From NCBI RefSeq assembly GCF_008065375.1, contig NZ_VJYI01000002.1, positions 682,001-746,000 of the forward strand: a stretch of DNA of 64,000 nt, in the 5' to 3' direction. The notes under the pieces were generated by a model that had not been told where the DNA came from, did not search any database, and saw only the letters and a list, made by a program, of their open reading frames with translations. The DNA is from Nonomuraea sp. SYSU D8015 (GTDB lineage Bacteria > Actinomycetota > Actinomycetes > Streptosporangiales > Streptosporangiaceae). This document shows, piece by piece, positions 1-7,611 of the stretch. A program made the translations under genes and the position numbers. Each line of letters opens with the position of its first letter. The first letter of the stretch is position 1.

Positions 1-85
1 ACAAGTCGCGCTCCACGGCCTCGCGGTCCGCCTCGATGCGCAGCCGCCTCGACGGCCGGCTCTCCGCGTCCTGGCGACTATTCAT
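1..85 (-). CDS. gvpK: Gas vesicle protein GvpK, N-terminal fragment
   Basis: Last visible gene of the gas-vesicle operon, cut by the window start so only about 28 N-terminal residues remain (start MNSRQDAESRP, then RLRIEADREAVERDL). The segment RLRIEAD..AVERDL matches the start of the GvpK domain; GvpK is a conserved accessory protein of gas-vesicle assembly whose exact role is unresolved. Its ATG overlaps the stop of gvpS by 8 bases, which suggests translational coupling. The identity rests on a short fragment plus its position after gvpS, the usual order in streptomycete-type gvp clusters. Confidence 0.72.
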   Translation of the reverse strand, partial: MNSRQDAESRPSRRLRIEADREAVERDL

Positions 86-311
86 GGCGGCGCGCACCTG
101 CGATCGTGTCGGACTCCCGTACGGACGTGATCAGCGCGCGCAGGGAGATGCGGACGAGATCGATGTCCGCGATCGAGAGCACGAGGTCCCCGCTGACGAC
201 GACCCCGCCCGCCAGCAGCCGGTCCAGGAGGTCCACCAGCGCCACCCGCTCGGGCGGCAGGCGTCCCCCGCGCGCCGGGACCGCGTCCCGCGAGCCGTCA
301 GGGAGCGTCAT
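78..311 (-). CDS. gvpS: Gas vesicle protein GvpS (GvpA-family minor protein)
   Basis: 77-residue protein made almost entirely of the GvpA-family core (VALVDLLDRLLAGGVVVSGD, then LSIADIDLVRISLRALITSV). This family packs as amphipathic strands and helices in the vesicle shell; small paralogues such as GvpS/GvpM are minor or nucleation components rather than the main wall. It overlaps gvpL upstream by 14 bases and gvpK downstream by 8 bases, so it belongs to one polycistronic unit. Assignment as GvpS rather than GvpM follows its place between gvpL and gvpK and is less certain than family membership. Confidence 0.8.
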   Translation of the reverse strand: MTLPDGSRDAVPARGGRLPPERVALVDLLDRLLAGGVVVSGDLVLSIADIDLVRISLRALITSVRESDTIAGARRHE

Positions 312-1098
312 CTCGCACCTCCGCCTCCCCCGTCTCGACGGGCGCCGTGAAGGAGTAGGGCGCCCATGGGCCGGTCAGCTCGACGTCGATGCCCTCTCCG
401 CGCAGCTCCTCGACGACCTGCCCGAACTCCTCGGTGCGGCCCTCGTCGACCAGGTACGCACCGTTGAGCACCATCCATCCCTCACGACCCGACAGCTGCG
501 GGTCCTGAGCGCGGTGGCGGCGGCTCGCCACCGCGACGGAACTCAGCAGGTCGTGGATGCGCTCGGCCCGCACGACCGCCTGCCGCCACGCCTCCTCGCG
601 GGTACGCAGGCCGGCTTGACGCTTCTTGAGGTACGCCGTTCCCGGGCTGCGCTGCGAGGCCGGTTCCTCGGCCGGGGGCGCAGCGGACGGGGTGGCGGAC
701 ACCTTCACGCCCCATTCCTGGCGGCCGGCGATGCGGGACAGCGCCTCCAGGAAGTCGTCCCGGCGCTGTTCCATGAGGTTCCGGATCTGCGTTTCGCCGC
801 GATAGACCGTGACCAGCCGCGCCGGAGCGGTCGGCGCCTCGGCCGCCACCGCCTCCACCACCCGGTGATGGGCGCGGGCGGTCTCGCCGAGCCAGTCGAT
901 GTCCTCCAGCGACCGCCGGAGCGGTTCCTCGCCGAACTCCGTCAAGGGGACGGCGCTCACGTACGCCACGAGACCGGCATGGGAGATCACCCGTACGGGG
1001 CCGCCCGCGACCCCCGTCAAACCTCCCAACGCCCCCTCCGACGGCGGCGAGTCCTGACCGAGCGCGACCGCGTAGAGGTACGTGCCCACGTCAACCAT
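298..1098 (-). CDS. gvpL: Gas vesicle protein GvpL/GvpF family (second copy)
   Basis: 266-residue GvpL/GvpF-family protein. Near the start, GTYLYAVAL is the typical opening strand of the family; the tail WAPYSFTAPV matches the closing W(A/G)PY.F motif. The family forms accessory proteins thought to act as chaperones or nucleators for GvpA. A longer frame exists upstream, but ATG at 1098 puts the family start at residue 1 and overlaps the gvpJ stop by 8 bases, so I use it. A charged Pro/Ala/Glu-rich linker in the middle separates the two halves of the domain. Paralogue of the gvpF copy at 2077-2847. Confidence 0.88.
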   Translation of the reverse strand: MVDVGTYLYAVALGQDSPPSEGALGGLTGVAGGPVRVISHAGLVAYVSAVPLTEFGEEPLRRSLEDIDWLGETARAHHRVVEAVAAEAPTAPARLVTVYRGETQIRNLMEQRRDDFLEALSRIAGRQEWGVKVSATPSAAPPAEEPASQRSPGTAYLKKRQAGLRTREEAWRQAVVRAERIHDLLSSVAVASRRHRAQDPQLSGREGWMVLNGAYLVDEGRTEEFGQVVEELRGEGIDVELTGPWAPYSFTAPVETGEAEVRDDAP

Positions 1099-1459
1099 CG
1101 GGCTGCTCCTGTTCGCGCGGCCGCTTCCTGGTGTCCGTCTCCGGCAGCGCATGACGCGACCGCTCAGCGGCGAGCTGGTCGCGGAGCGTGCGGTTCTCCT
1201 CCAGCAACTCCTGGTTCTTCCCGGTGAGCCATGGGTCGTGTTCCCACCAGTCGATGCCCATCTCCCTGGCCGTGTCGACGGATGCGATGACCAGGCGGAG
1301 CTTGATGGTCAGTAATTCGATGTCCAGGAGGTTCACGCGGATGTCGCCAGCGATCACTATCCCGCTGTCGAGGACCCGCTCCAGAATGTCGCCGAGGTTC
1401 GCCGACTCCCGGCCCTGCGGAGAGTAGGGGTGGTTCACCATGGAGCTGGATTGCGTCAT
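1091..1459 (-). CDS. gvpJ: Gas vesicle protein GvpJ (GvpA-family)
   Basis: 122 residues with a GvpA-type core (LGDILERVLDSGIVIAGDIR, then LLDIELLTIKLRLVIASVD) followed by GIDWWEHDPWL and a charged helical tail, the layout of GvpJ. GvpJ is an essential minor vesicle protein implicated in initiation. ATG at 1459 has GTGAGG about ten bases upstream; a GTG at 1474 that overlaps the gvpO stop (GTGA) is a possible alternative giving five extra residues. It overlaps gvpL by 8 bases. Confidence 0.85.
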   Translation of the reverse strand: MTQSSSMVNHPYSPQGRESANLGDILERVLDSGIVIAGDIRVNLLDIELLTIKLRLVIASVDTAREMGIDWWEHDPWLTGKNQELLEENRTLRDQLAAERSRHALPETDTRKRPREQEQPDG

Positions 1460-1470
1460 GTCGCCGTGCC

Positions 1471-1800
1471 TCACGCGTTGTCGCTGCTACCGCGCCTGTA
1501 GCGCCGCTTCCTTCGGTAGGAGATCAGATTTCCGTCCATGTCCAGCTCGGCCTCGTAGAGCGCCAGGATGTCGCCGGACGAAGGGACGCGGCGGTCCTCC
1601 ACCACCTCCACCTCGACCATCCAGCCGTCCTCGACCGGCTGCACCCGCGTGGCGCCTTCCACTTCCTTGGCGGTCAGGCCGGTAATGTGCCGCAGCCCGG
1701 CCGCTCCGGCGGTCTCCGCCGACAGGGTGCGAGAACGGCGCCCTTCGGCTCCCGTGTCGGCCTGCTCCTTGCCCTCGGGGGCATCTCGCCTGGCAGGCAA
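1471..1800 (-). CDS. gvpO: Gas vesicle protein GvpO
   Basis: 109 residues. The C-terminal two thirds carry the GvpO signature: GWMVEVEVVEDRRVPSSGDI, then LALYEAELD and YRRKRRYRRG. GvpO is required for vesicle formation in haloarchaea and is present in actinomycete clusters, probably with a regulatory or assembly role. The N-terminal 35 residues are charged and low-complexity. A TTG at 1800 is the best start: it lies 4 bases after the gvpG stop with a GGGGGTGA ribosome site just upstream. In streptomycete clusters gvpO usually precedes gvpA; here it lies between gvpG and gvpJ. Confidence 0.83.
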   Translation of the reverse strand: MPARRDAPEGKEQADTGAEGRRSRTLSAETAGAAGLRHITGLTAKEVEGATRVQPVEDGWMVEVEVVEDRRVPSSGDILALYEAELDMDGNLISYRRKRRYRRGSSDNA

Positions 1801-1804
1801 GCGA

Positions 1805-2077
1805 TCACCCCCTCTCGTGGCCGTCGGCCGCCCCGCCGACGCCGGCGGAACCGGATCCGCCGATCATCTGCCGGGAGATCAGCTCCATCTCGCGGACGGC
1901 ATCCTCCTTCGAGATCGCACCGTCCGCCTGGAGCCGCTCGATCTCCTCCAGCCGGTGCCGGACCCTGACGGGGTCGTATGTCTCCCGCTCGGCCTGTTCC
2001 TGGATCAGCTCTCCCAGCCGGACCACGCCCTTGACCGTGGCGATCGGCCATCCGAAGAGCACGTAGAACAGTCCCAC
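1805..2077 (-). CDS. gvpG: Gas vesicle protein GvpG
   Basis: 90 residues with the GvpG pattern: hydrophobic start GLFYVLFGWPIATVKG, then a helical region EIERLQADGAISKEDAVREM. GvpG is a small helical accessory protein always found beside gvpF/gvpL. The reading frame runs further upstream, but the family start coincides with a GTG at 2077 that overlaps the gvpF stop (TAGTG), so the shorter form is chosen. The short Gly/Ala-rich tail is not conserved. Confidence 0.85.
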   Translation of the reverse strand: MGLFYVLFGWPIATVKGVVRLGELIQEQAERETYDPVRVRHRLEEIERLQADGAISKEDAVREMELISRQMIGGSGSAGVGGAADGHERG

Positions 2078-2847
2078 TAGCCGCCGTCCTTCCGTGACAC
2101 GATGAAGTCGTACGCCGCCATCGGCCCCAGCAGGCGGAACTCGACCCGTCCCGCCCATCGATCGGCGAACTCCCCCGCGACCTGCTCGAGGTCGGCCTGC
2201 CGATCCCGCGCCACGAGGAACGCCAGATGGACGGCGTCCAGCTCGTGAGACGGCTCCCGCACGTTGCGCAGCAGGCTCACGGGAGCGACCGCCTCCAGCA
2301 GCGCGCGGGTGTCGGCCTCGCGCTTGGCCGCGATCGCGTTGCCGACCAACTCCCCGAGCCGGATCCGCACGTCGCGGGCCAAGTCCTCGTCCATGTCGCG
2401 GATCTCCTCGCGCAGCCGCGCGGCCTCGGGGACTTCCTCCAGCACCTCACGCAGCACCGCCTGCTCGACGTAACGGCCCTTGACGACGTACTGGACCCGC
2501 CCCTCCAACTCCTTCAACCCGGCCAGGAACTCCTCACCATGAGGGGCCAGCAGCTCGTCGACGACCGCCTCGGTGCTCGTCAGGACCGCCCCGAAGCGGA
2601 GCGGCAGCACGGGCACCTCTGCCACCGTGGCGTCCAGCAGACTCTGGTGCCGGTAGAGGTCGTCGGGTGTGCCGAGCGGGCGATCGAGGGGGACCTCACT
2701 CGTCAAAGCCGCGATCTCGCCGTGCCGCACGATCTCGACCTCTCCCGGCTTGGCTCCCACGCCACTGGCGTCCTCGGGCAGCTCGACGTCCCCGGGGACC
2801 ACGCCGTAGACGTACACGCCTAGGCTCCGTTCAGTGCCGACACTCAT
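2077..2847 (-). CDS. gvpF: Gas vesicle protein GvpF/GvpL family (first copy)
   Basis: 256 residues, complete GvpF/L-family protein: N-terminal GVYVYGVVPGDVELP, a central EVPVLPLRFGAVLTS motif shared by the family, and a C-terminal GPMAAYDFIV. In known vesicles GvpF contacts GvpA and sits on the gas-facing side. It starts one base after the gvpA stop (TGACATG) and its stop overlaps gvpG. It is second in the operon, as in streptomycetes. Confidence 0.9.
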   Translation of the reverse strand: MSVGTERSLGVYVYGVVPGDVELPEDASGVGAKPGEVEIVRHGEIAALTSEVPLDRPLGTPDDLYRHQSLLDATVAEVPVLPLRFGAVLTSTEAVVDELLAPHGEEFLAGLKELEGRVQYVVKGRYVEQAVLREVLEEVPEAARLREEIRDMDEDLARDVRIRLGELVGNAIAAKREADTRALLEAVAPVSLLRNVREPSHELDAVHLAFLVARDRQADLEQVAGEFADRWAGRVEFRLLGPMAAYDFIVSRKDGG

Positions 2848-2848
2848 G

Positions 2849-3250
2849 TCAGTGCTCCTTTCCCCTGCGCCGCCGGGTCTCCTGGCGTTCGTCCGTGCGA
2901 TCGGTGAAGCCGTGCAGTTTCTCCCCGGCCGCTTCCAGCACGCCCTGAACGACGTCCTTGCTCTTGCCGCCGACCTTCCCCTGCTTCGTGCTCTGCACCA
3001 TCTCGGGTAGCCCGGGCTCCTTCGTCTCGGACAGGTCCAGCCGGTTCACGGCTTCGGCGAAGCGCAGGTAGGTGTCCACGCCGGCGATGACGATGCGCGC
3101 GTCGATGGTCAGGATCTCTATGCCGATGAGGGAAACCCTGACGTACGCATCAATGACGAGTCCTTTGTCCAGGATCGTGTCGATGACGTCCGCCAGACCT
3201 GATGGAGACGGGCCTCCAGCCATTCCCCCTGTCGCAGGTTGGACAGTCAT
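2849..3250 (-). CDS. gvpA: Gas vesicle main structural protein GvpA
   Basis: 133 residues. Residues about 16-70 are the GvpA shell core ([20 protein letters not shown], then [20 protein letters not shown]). This is the best match in the cluster to the wall protein, and it is the first gene of the operon, as expected for the most abundant product. The last 60 residues form a hydrophilic, charged extension (Lys/Arg/Glu-rich) of the kind found in actinomycete GvpA-type proteins and absent from the 70-residue cyanobacterial form. A strong AGGAGAGG ribosome site precedes the ATG. Confidence 0.9.
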   Translation of the reverse strand: MTVQPATGGMAGGPSPSGLADVIDTILDKGLVIDAYVRVSLIGIEILTIDARIVIAGVDTYLRFAEAVNRLDLSETKEPGLPEMVQSTKQGKVGGKSKDVVQGVLEAAGEKLHGFTDRTDERQETRRRRGKEH

Positions 3251-3357
3251 GCCTCTCCTCTTCCTGATCGCTTGGCTGCCGGGTCATCCCCGCCGGGCGG
3301 GGAAGGCCTCGACTCGACCGCCCCGAGCGGGCTGCCGAGCCAGGAGAAGTGGTCGCT

Positions 3358-3383
3358 CTACCCCCCAAAAAGGTCAAAGAAAC
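3358..3383 (-). promoter_or_regulatory. Possible SigB/SigF-type promoter of the gvp operon
   Basis: Reading the minus strand, GTTT (3383-3380) is followed after 16 bases by GGGTAG (3363-3358). This resembles the stress-sigma (SigB family) pattern GTTT-N14-16-GGGTAT of actinomycetes. It lies 108 bases before the gvpA start in a locally AT-rich stretch. Single weak match, not tested. Confidence 0.3.
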
Positions 3384-3469
3384 ACATAATTGACAAAAGG
3401 GTCCGACCGGATCTCCCCGCGGCCGCCTCGCCCTGTTCCGGCCGCCGTCGCCGAACGGCCGCCGGCCGG

Positions 3470-3940
3470 TCACTGGTCCTGGCGGATCAGGTCGGCGGCG
3501 CGTTCGGCGAGCGCCACCACGACAGCCTGCGGGTGGCCGCGGTCGATGACCGGCATGACCAAGGCGTCGACCACGCGCAGGTGGGTGTCGACCGCGCCGC
3601 CGATGCGACAGGCGCCCGCCGGACGGGAGATCGTGGTGGCGTAGTCGCGGACGTACTGCGCCAGCTCGTCGAGGCCCGCGCCGTCCCGCCACGGGGCTAT
3701 TGGGCCCTCGACGTACGGCTTCAGCGCGGGCGCATCGAGGATGTCTCTGGCGATGGAAAGGCCCTCGACGAGGGGGACAGACCCGCCGGCGCGGTGAGGT
3801 AGCCGGGGTCGACGATCGGGTCCTGTTCGGGGTCAGGACCGGTGGGACGCACACTGCCGCGGCTGTCGGGCCACCTGCTGAACTGGCGGATGTTCAACAG
3901 AACAAACCGCACGAGGATCGAGCCCGGGGAGTCCACGCCC
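3470..3940 (-). pseudogene. Decayed C-terminal piece of a GMC-family oxidoreductase
   Basis: The minus strand encodes recognisable C-terminal GMC oxidoreductase (choline/alcohol dehydrogenase, FAD-dependent) motifs in two frames: SRGSVRP then DPIVDPGYLT in the first, and after a shift near 3775 VPLVEGLSIARDIL, RPAGACRIGGAVD, LRVVDALVMPVIDRG and ALAERAADLIRQ up to a stop at 3470. About 155 residues of an expected 500-550 remain. The FAD and N-terminal parts are missing, the frame is broken and the loop before RVVDA is shortened. No functional product is expected. Confidence 0.75.
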
Positions 3941-4130
3941 TACATCGGATATGACAACGACAAGCTCACGTCCTTCCGAGCCTGCTGACGATTCCGAAAG
4001 GCGGTCGTCACCGCCTCGAACGCAGAGCTCACCATGGCCGGCCTGGCCGAGGATTCGCGACTCCGTTCCATGTCAAAGGCCACAACCCCTGATCGAGGAG
4101 TGGCCTTTGACACCTCATAGCGGCACGCTC

Positions 4131-5036
4131 TCAATCACAGTGTTCGAAGGGGCTGGTGTATGAACTACTGCCGATCGAGCCGCCCCACCTGACGCATTGC
4201 CCGGCCGCGGCGCGTCTGACAGGCCCCGCGTAATAGCCGTAGCTGCCCGAGTCGGTCGTCCGGGTTTCCCCTTGCGGCTCCAGGAAGGCCGACATCGACG
4301 ACGGTGTGCCGAGGTTCGTCGTCTTCAGCGTCACGACGCAGTTGTAGCCGTTGCCCGAGTTGTAGAGCAGGTAGGTGCGGCCACCCACCAGGCCGGCCGA
4401 GTCGATGACCGTGTAACCGCTGCCGCAGACCTCTTCAGGGGTGTGAGGGTTGCTGCTGCAGGCGTTGGTGCTCCTGATGGCCTTCTTCTCGCCCAAGGAC
4501 ACGGTCACGCCGTCCACGGTCGGGCTGGTGTCCATCGCACCGGTGGAGGTCCGCTGCTCGTAGTGCAGGTGCGGGGCGGAGGAGCCGCCTGTCGAGCCGA
4601 CAGTCCCGATCGTGGTGCCCTGGCTGACGCTCATCGAACCGCCGGCCGCCCTCACCATGGTCGCGAGGTGGGCATAGCGGGTTCTGGTGCCGTCGCTGTG
4701 ACGGACCTCTATCCACTTGCCGTAGCTCGTGTTTCCCGCGTCGTAGAAGTACGCGGTGCCCGAAGCGGTGGCACGTACGGTTTCGCCGTTGATGTCGTCG
4801 CCCCCGTAGTCCTGCCAGTCGAGAGAACCCGAGGGGTTGTGGCCGGGGTACCAGTTGTTGGCGTAGAAGGTCTTCCCGCAGTTGAACGGGCTCTTGTGGG
4901 ACACGGCCAGAATTTCGGGGTCCTGTGCCGAGGCGGCCTGGGGGAACAACGCTGCCGCGAGTGTGGCTAACAGGGCGGTGGTCACGGATTTGATGGTCTT
5001 GGGCCAGGTCGGGCTGCCGGTTGTGGGCATGCTCAC
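4131..5036 (-). CDS. Secreted M23-type (LytM) peptidase with SapA-like C-terminal domain
   Basis: 301 residues. Residues 1-37 are a Sec signal peptide (positive start, hydrophobic core, ASA cleavage). Residues about 40-170 are an M23/LytM-like beta domain with YAHL (121-124) and the metal motif HLH (156-158) in GGSSAPHLHYEQR. The first metal motif is atypical: HxxxD is not obvious and the nearest candidates are His66 and Asp73. Residues about 205-301 resemble the small Cys-containing domain of actinomycete spore-associated (SapA-like) proteins (VIDSAGL.GGRTYLLYN, ending SPFEHCD). Likely a cell-wall endopeptidase or wall-binding protein. A GAGGTGAGC ribosome site precedes the start. Confidence 0.75.
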   Translation of the reverse strand: MSMPTTGSPTWPKTIKSVTTALLATLAAALFPQAASAQDPEILAVSHKSPFNCGKTFYANNWYPGHNPSGSLDWQDYGGDDINGETVRATASGTAYFYDAGNTSYGKWIEVRHSDGTRTRYAHLATMVRAAGGSMSVSQGTTIGTVGSTGGSSAPHLHYEQRTSTGAMDTSPTVDGVTVSLGEKKAIRSTNACSSNPHTPEEVCGSGYTVIDSAGLVGGRTYLLYNSGNGYNCVVTLKTTNLGTPSSMSAFLEPQGETRTTDSGSYGYYAGPVRRAAAGQCVRWGGSIGSSSYTSPFEHCD

Positions 5037-5365
5037 CTCTCTGAACAGGTGCGTATGGGGGATGCGGTTGGCGCCCAGTTCCTTGATGTCGATGAGCCCT
5101 CGTGGCGGCAGGGACTACGTCGGCGGCATGGTGGTCGATCTCGGCGGGAGGCGGAAGGCCGCGGTCAGGGGGCGTCTCGACATCTCACCGCCTGTGGGGA
5201 AGGGCGGTTCGATCCATGAACATAACTCTGAAAGTTCTTTTCATCAATCTCTGTGAGATGAAATTTTGCGGCTCCCGAACTCACCGGCTCAACACCGGCT
5301 CAACGACCTCAACATCGCCGCTCGTAGCATCTCGCCGTCACCGGAACTTCCCGAGGAGGCGCACG
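5037..5365. promoter_or_regulatory. Divergent promoter region with AT-rich inverted repeat
   Basis: 329 bases between the divergent M23 peptidase and small SH3-like genes. A distinctly AT-rich island at about 5219-5268 contains a perfect 7-base inverted repeat TTTCATC (5239-5245) / GATGAAA (5257-5263) with an 11-base spacer, a possible operator. No gene seen. Confidence 0.4.
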
Positions 5366-5647
5366 ATGAAGACCCTGGGGACGCTTGCCCTGGCCGGAGC
5401 AGCCATGACCGTCCTCATGATCGGTGCCTTCAACCTCAAGGCGGGCCCCTATGCGGGAAGGAAGTGCCCGATCGTGAGGAAGCTCGCCAGGGGCACCCAG
5501 CTCTACTTCCACTGCTGGGTGAGGAACAGCCGCGGCAATCTCTGGGTCTTCGCGAGAGTGAAGGGCACGGGGACGCACGGCTGGATGTCGATCGACAACC
5601 TGAACTACAGACACACCAACTTCCGCCGCTGCCCGTCCAGCGTCTAG
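5366..5647 (+). CDS. Small secreted SH3-like protein
   Basis: 93 residues starting at ATG 5366 with a GAGGAGG ribosome site. Residues 1-22 are a hydrophobic signal segment. The remainder (CPIVRKLARGTQLYFHCWV, then GWMSIDNL) resembles short bacterial SH3 domains found in actinomycete exported proteins, with Cys34, Cys50 and Cys89 available for a disulfide. Probably exported and possibly wall-binding; target unknown. Longer upstream frames lack a ribosome site and are rejected. Divergent from the M23 peptidase, so a shared role in wall turnover is conceivable. Confidence 0.65.
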   Translation: MKTLGTLALAGAAMTVLMIGAFNLKAGPYAGRKCPIVRKLARGTQLYFHCWVRNSRGNLWVFARVKGTGTHGWMSIDNLNYRHTNFRRCPSSV

Positions 5648-5809
5648 GCAGGGCGCCCGCCGGGCTCCGTAATGAAGCAGGCGATCGAGGCGGCGGCACG
5701 CGGCTGATCTATACGGACGGCATGGCGGGGCGAGGGATCGGGACGCTGATCTGCTCCATGCCTTCCGCAAGGCGGATGGGCCAATCGGGTGGGTGTGTAG
5801 GGTCTGATC

Positions 5810-6329
5810 ATGGTCGATTGGGTGCGCCTCGAACTGGACGTGGACGACTTCGATGACGCGGCGTTCGAACCGTACCTGGCGCGAGCCCGCGAGTCGGGAA
5901 TCGTGTTCACGACGATGGCGGAGAAAGGAGACACCGAAGAGCACCGTCGGGCGCTCTACGAGCTCAACAGGACGTGCTCGGCCGACATCCCCGACCGGGG
6001 CGACTTCTACACTTACGACGCCCTACGTCGCCCAGCGTATCGAGGTGCCGTCATTCGATCCGGCCGGAGTCGTCCTGGCAACGCATGAGGGGGCGTGGAT
6101 CGGAATGTCGTCCACGTCGCTGCACCCCGCTGAGGGTTTCGCGTTCAGCGAGATGACCGGGGTTCTGGCGCCCTACAGAGGGCGGGGTCTTTCGCTTGCG
6201 TTGAAGCTGCTGGCCATCCGGTTCGTCAGGGCGGCGGGCTATCGGCGGCTGGCCACGTTCCACCATCCGCGCAACACCTCCGCCATCGCCATGAACCGGC
6301 GCCTCGGATTCGTGCACCGAGCGAGCTGA
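5810..6329 (+). pseudogene. GNAT-family N-acetyltransferase, frameshifted
   Basis: Two adjoining frames together give one GNAT protein of about 172 residues: frame one from ATG 5810 through CSADIPDRGDFYTYDA, then frame two YVAQRIEVPSFDPAGVV, GVLAPYRGRGLSLALKLLAI (acetyl-CoA loop) and the closing NTSAIAMNRRLGF motif. Removing one C from the CCC at 6021-6023 restores an uninterrupted frame. Either a recent single-base pseudogene or a sequencing error; both halves are otherwise well preserved. Confidence 0.75.
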
Positions 6330-6554
6330 CGACCGGCAACCAGCCCCGGAGTGACGCTCGGAGACCGAGGCTCAGGTCTGTCCAGCGGGACGGAATGACG
6401 GCCAGGCCGTGAACGGCTCCGGTCAGACCGGCAGTGACGCGGCGACGGTGCCGGTGTCGCCGCCCAGCGGCCGAGCCGACCACCGCGCCAGTGGCACGCT
6501 CCATACGATTCACGGCCGATAGGTCACTCTCCGTAGTGGAGCGGCCCGTCACCG

Positions 6555-7523
6555 TCAGAGGAGGTGTTGGGGCAGTCTCAGCCACATGTCAGGGGTGCCG
6601 ACGATCGCGCGGGCGTCGGGAAGTCGCAGGCCGGCGCCGGCGCAGCAATAGGCCACGGCCTCGCCGTGGTAGAGGTATGTGGTGAGGATCTCCTCCGGGG
6701 GCTCGTGAGCTGACGCGCCACCGCCGCCGGGATGGGTGTCCCACTCCTCGATTTCGCCGTCGCGGGTGACGCTGCCCTGGTTGCCGCTCTTGGGGTTGGC
6801 GAACAGCCCGTAGGAGACGGTGCCGATGGACAACCGCTTGTTCACCTCGGGGTCGGCCGGGATGAAGCCCCATCGCTGGCTGATGACGCAACCGCCGGGC
6901 ACATCCGTGATGCCGACGACGGCCAGGTTGTCGTCGAAGTCGTCCCAGGGATCCTCCTCGATCTCTTCGACCTCGTCGCCAGAGACGGGCACGGCTTCCA
7001 GACGCCGTACGGCCTCCGCGGCGGTGATGCCCGCTACACAGGCCAGGCCCAGGCCGTCGTACTCGAACTCGCCCAGAGCGGCTATCAGGCGCCTGGCCTC
7101 CGTCACGGCCGCGGTCTCGGCGGCGGACAAGCCGGGCTCTCCCGCCGGGATGGTGAACAGGTCGGGGGTGGGGGTGGCCAGGCTGAGGCGGCCGGGGGAC
7201 CAGCCGGCCATCATCGGCCGCCACGGGTCGGCCCCGGCGGCGACCAGGGCGCGGGCGTTGTCGGGACGGTTGTTGAAGACCGCCGCCCACAGCGCCGTAC
7301 GCTCGTCGAACTCGGCGTCGACGTCGTCGACGCGCCGGGCCAGCTCCGCGACCACTTCGGGTGAGCCGTATCCGGCCGCGGCGTGCAAAGGACGTCCGTG
7401 GAACTGGACGCCGTCGTTGGGATCCGCGCCCGCGTCGAGCCGTGCGCGGATGAGATCGAGGTCGGCCCAGTCGTACCAGCCGACGCCGTACCAACCACCC
7501 GCTGTTCCGTAGTTGACGGACAT
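6555..7523 (-). CDS. Ankyrin-repeat protein with DUF6461-like C-terminal domain
   Basis: 322 residues. The first 110 contain two to three ankyrin repeats (LDLIRARLDAGADPND, GRPLHAAAGYGSPEVVAELA, TALWAAVFNNRPDNARALVA). Residues about 150-320 contain GLGLACVAGITAAEAVRRL followed by a Trp/Gly-rich beta region, resembling DUF6461-type actinomycete proteins. Cytosolic, no signal or membrane segment. Such ankyrin proteins mediate protein contacts and the DUF6461 part has no established function; a toxin-immunity type role is possible but unsupported here. No partner gene is adjacent. Confidence 0.6.
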   Translation of the reverse strand: MSVNYGTAGGWYGVGWYDWADLDLIRARLDAGADPNDGVQFHGRPLHAAAGYGSPEVVAELARRVDDVDAEFDERTALWAAVFNNRPDNARALVAAGADPWRPMMAGWSPGRLSLATPTPDLFTIPAGEPGLSAAETAAVTEARRLIAALGEFEYDGLGLACVAGITAAEAVRRLEAVPVSGDEVEEIEEDPWDDFDDNLAVVGITDVPGGCVISQRWGFIPADPEVNKRLSIGTVSYGLFANPKSGNQGSVTRDGEIEEWDTHPGGGGASAHEPPEEILTTYLYHGEAVAYCCAGAGLRLPDARAIVGTPDMWLRLPQHLL

Positions 7524-7611
7524 GACACTCCTCGGGAGATCGTCGTGCGATGAATGTGCGCCCGATCATGGCGTACGAGGCCGACAAATCTCCGTGTGCC
7601 GCAACGCCACG

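Noticed and set aside
1460..1474. GTG 1474 as gvpJ start
   Set aside because: Possible but the ATG at 1459 has a better-spaced ribosome site; kept as alternative only.
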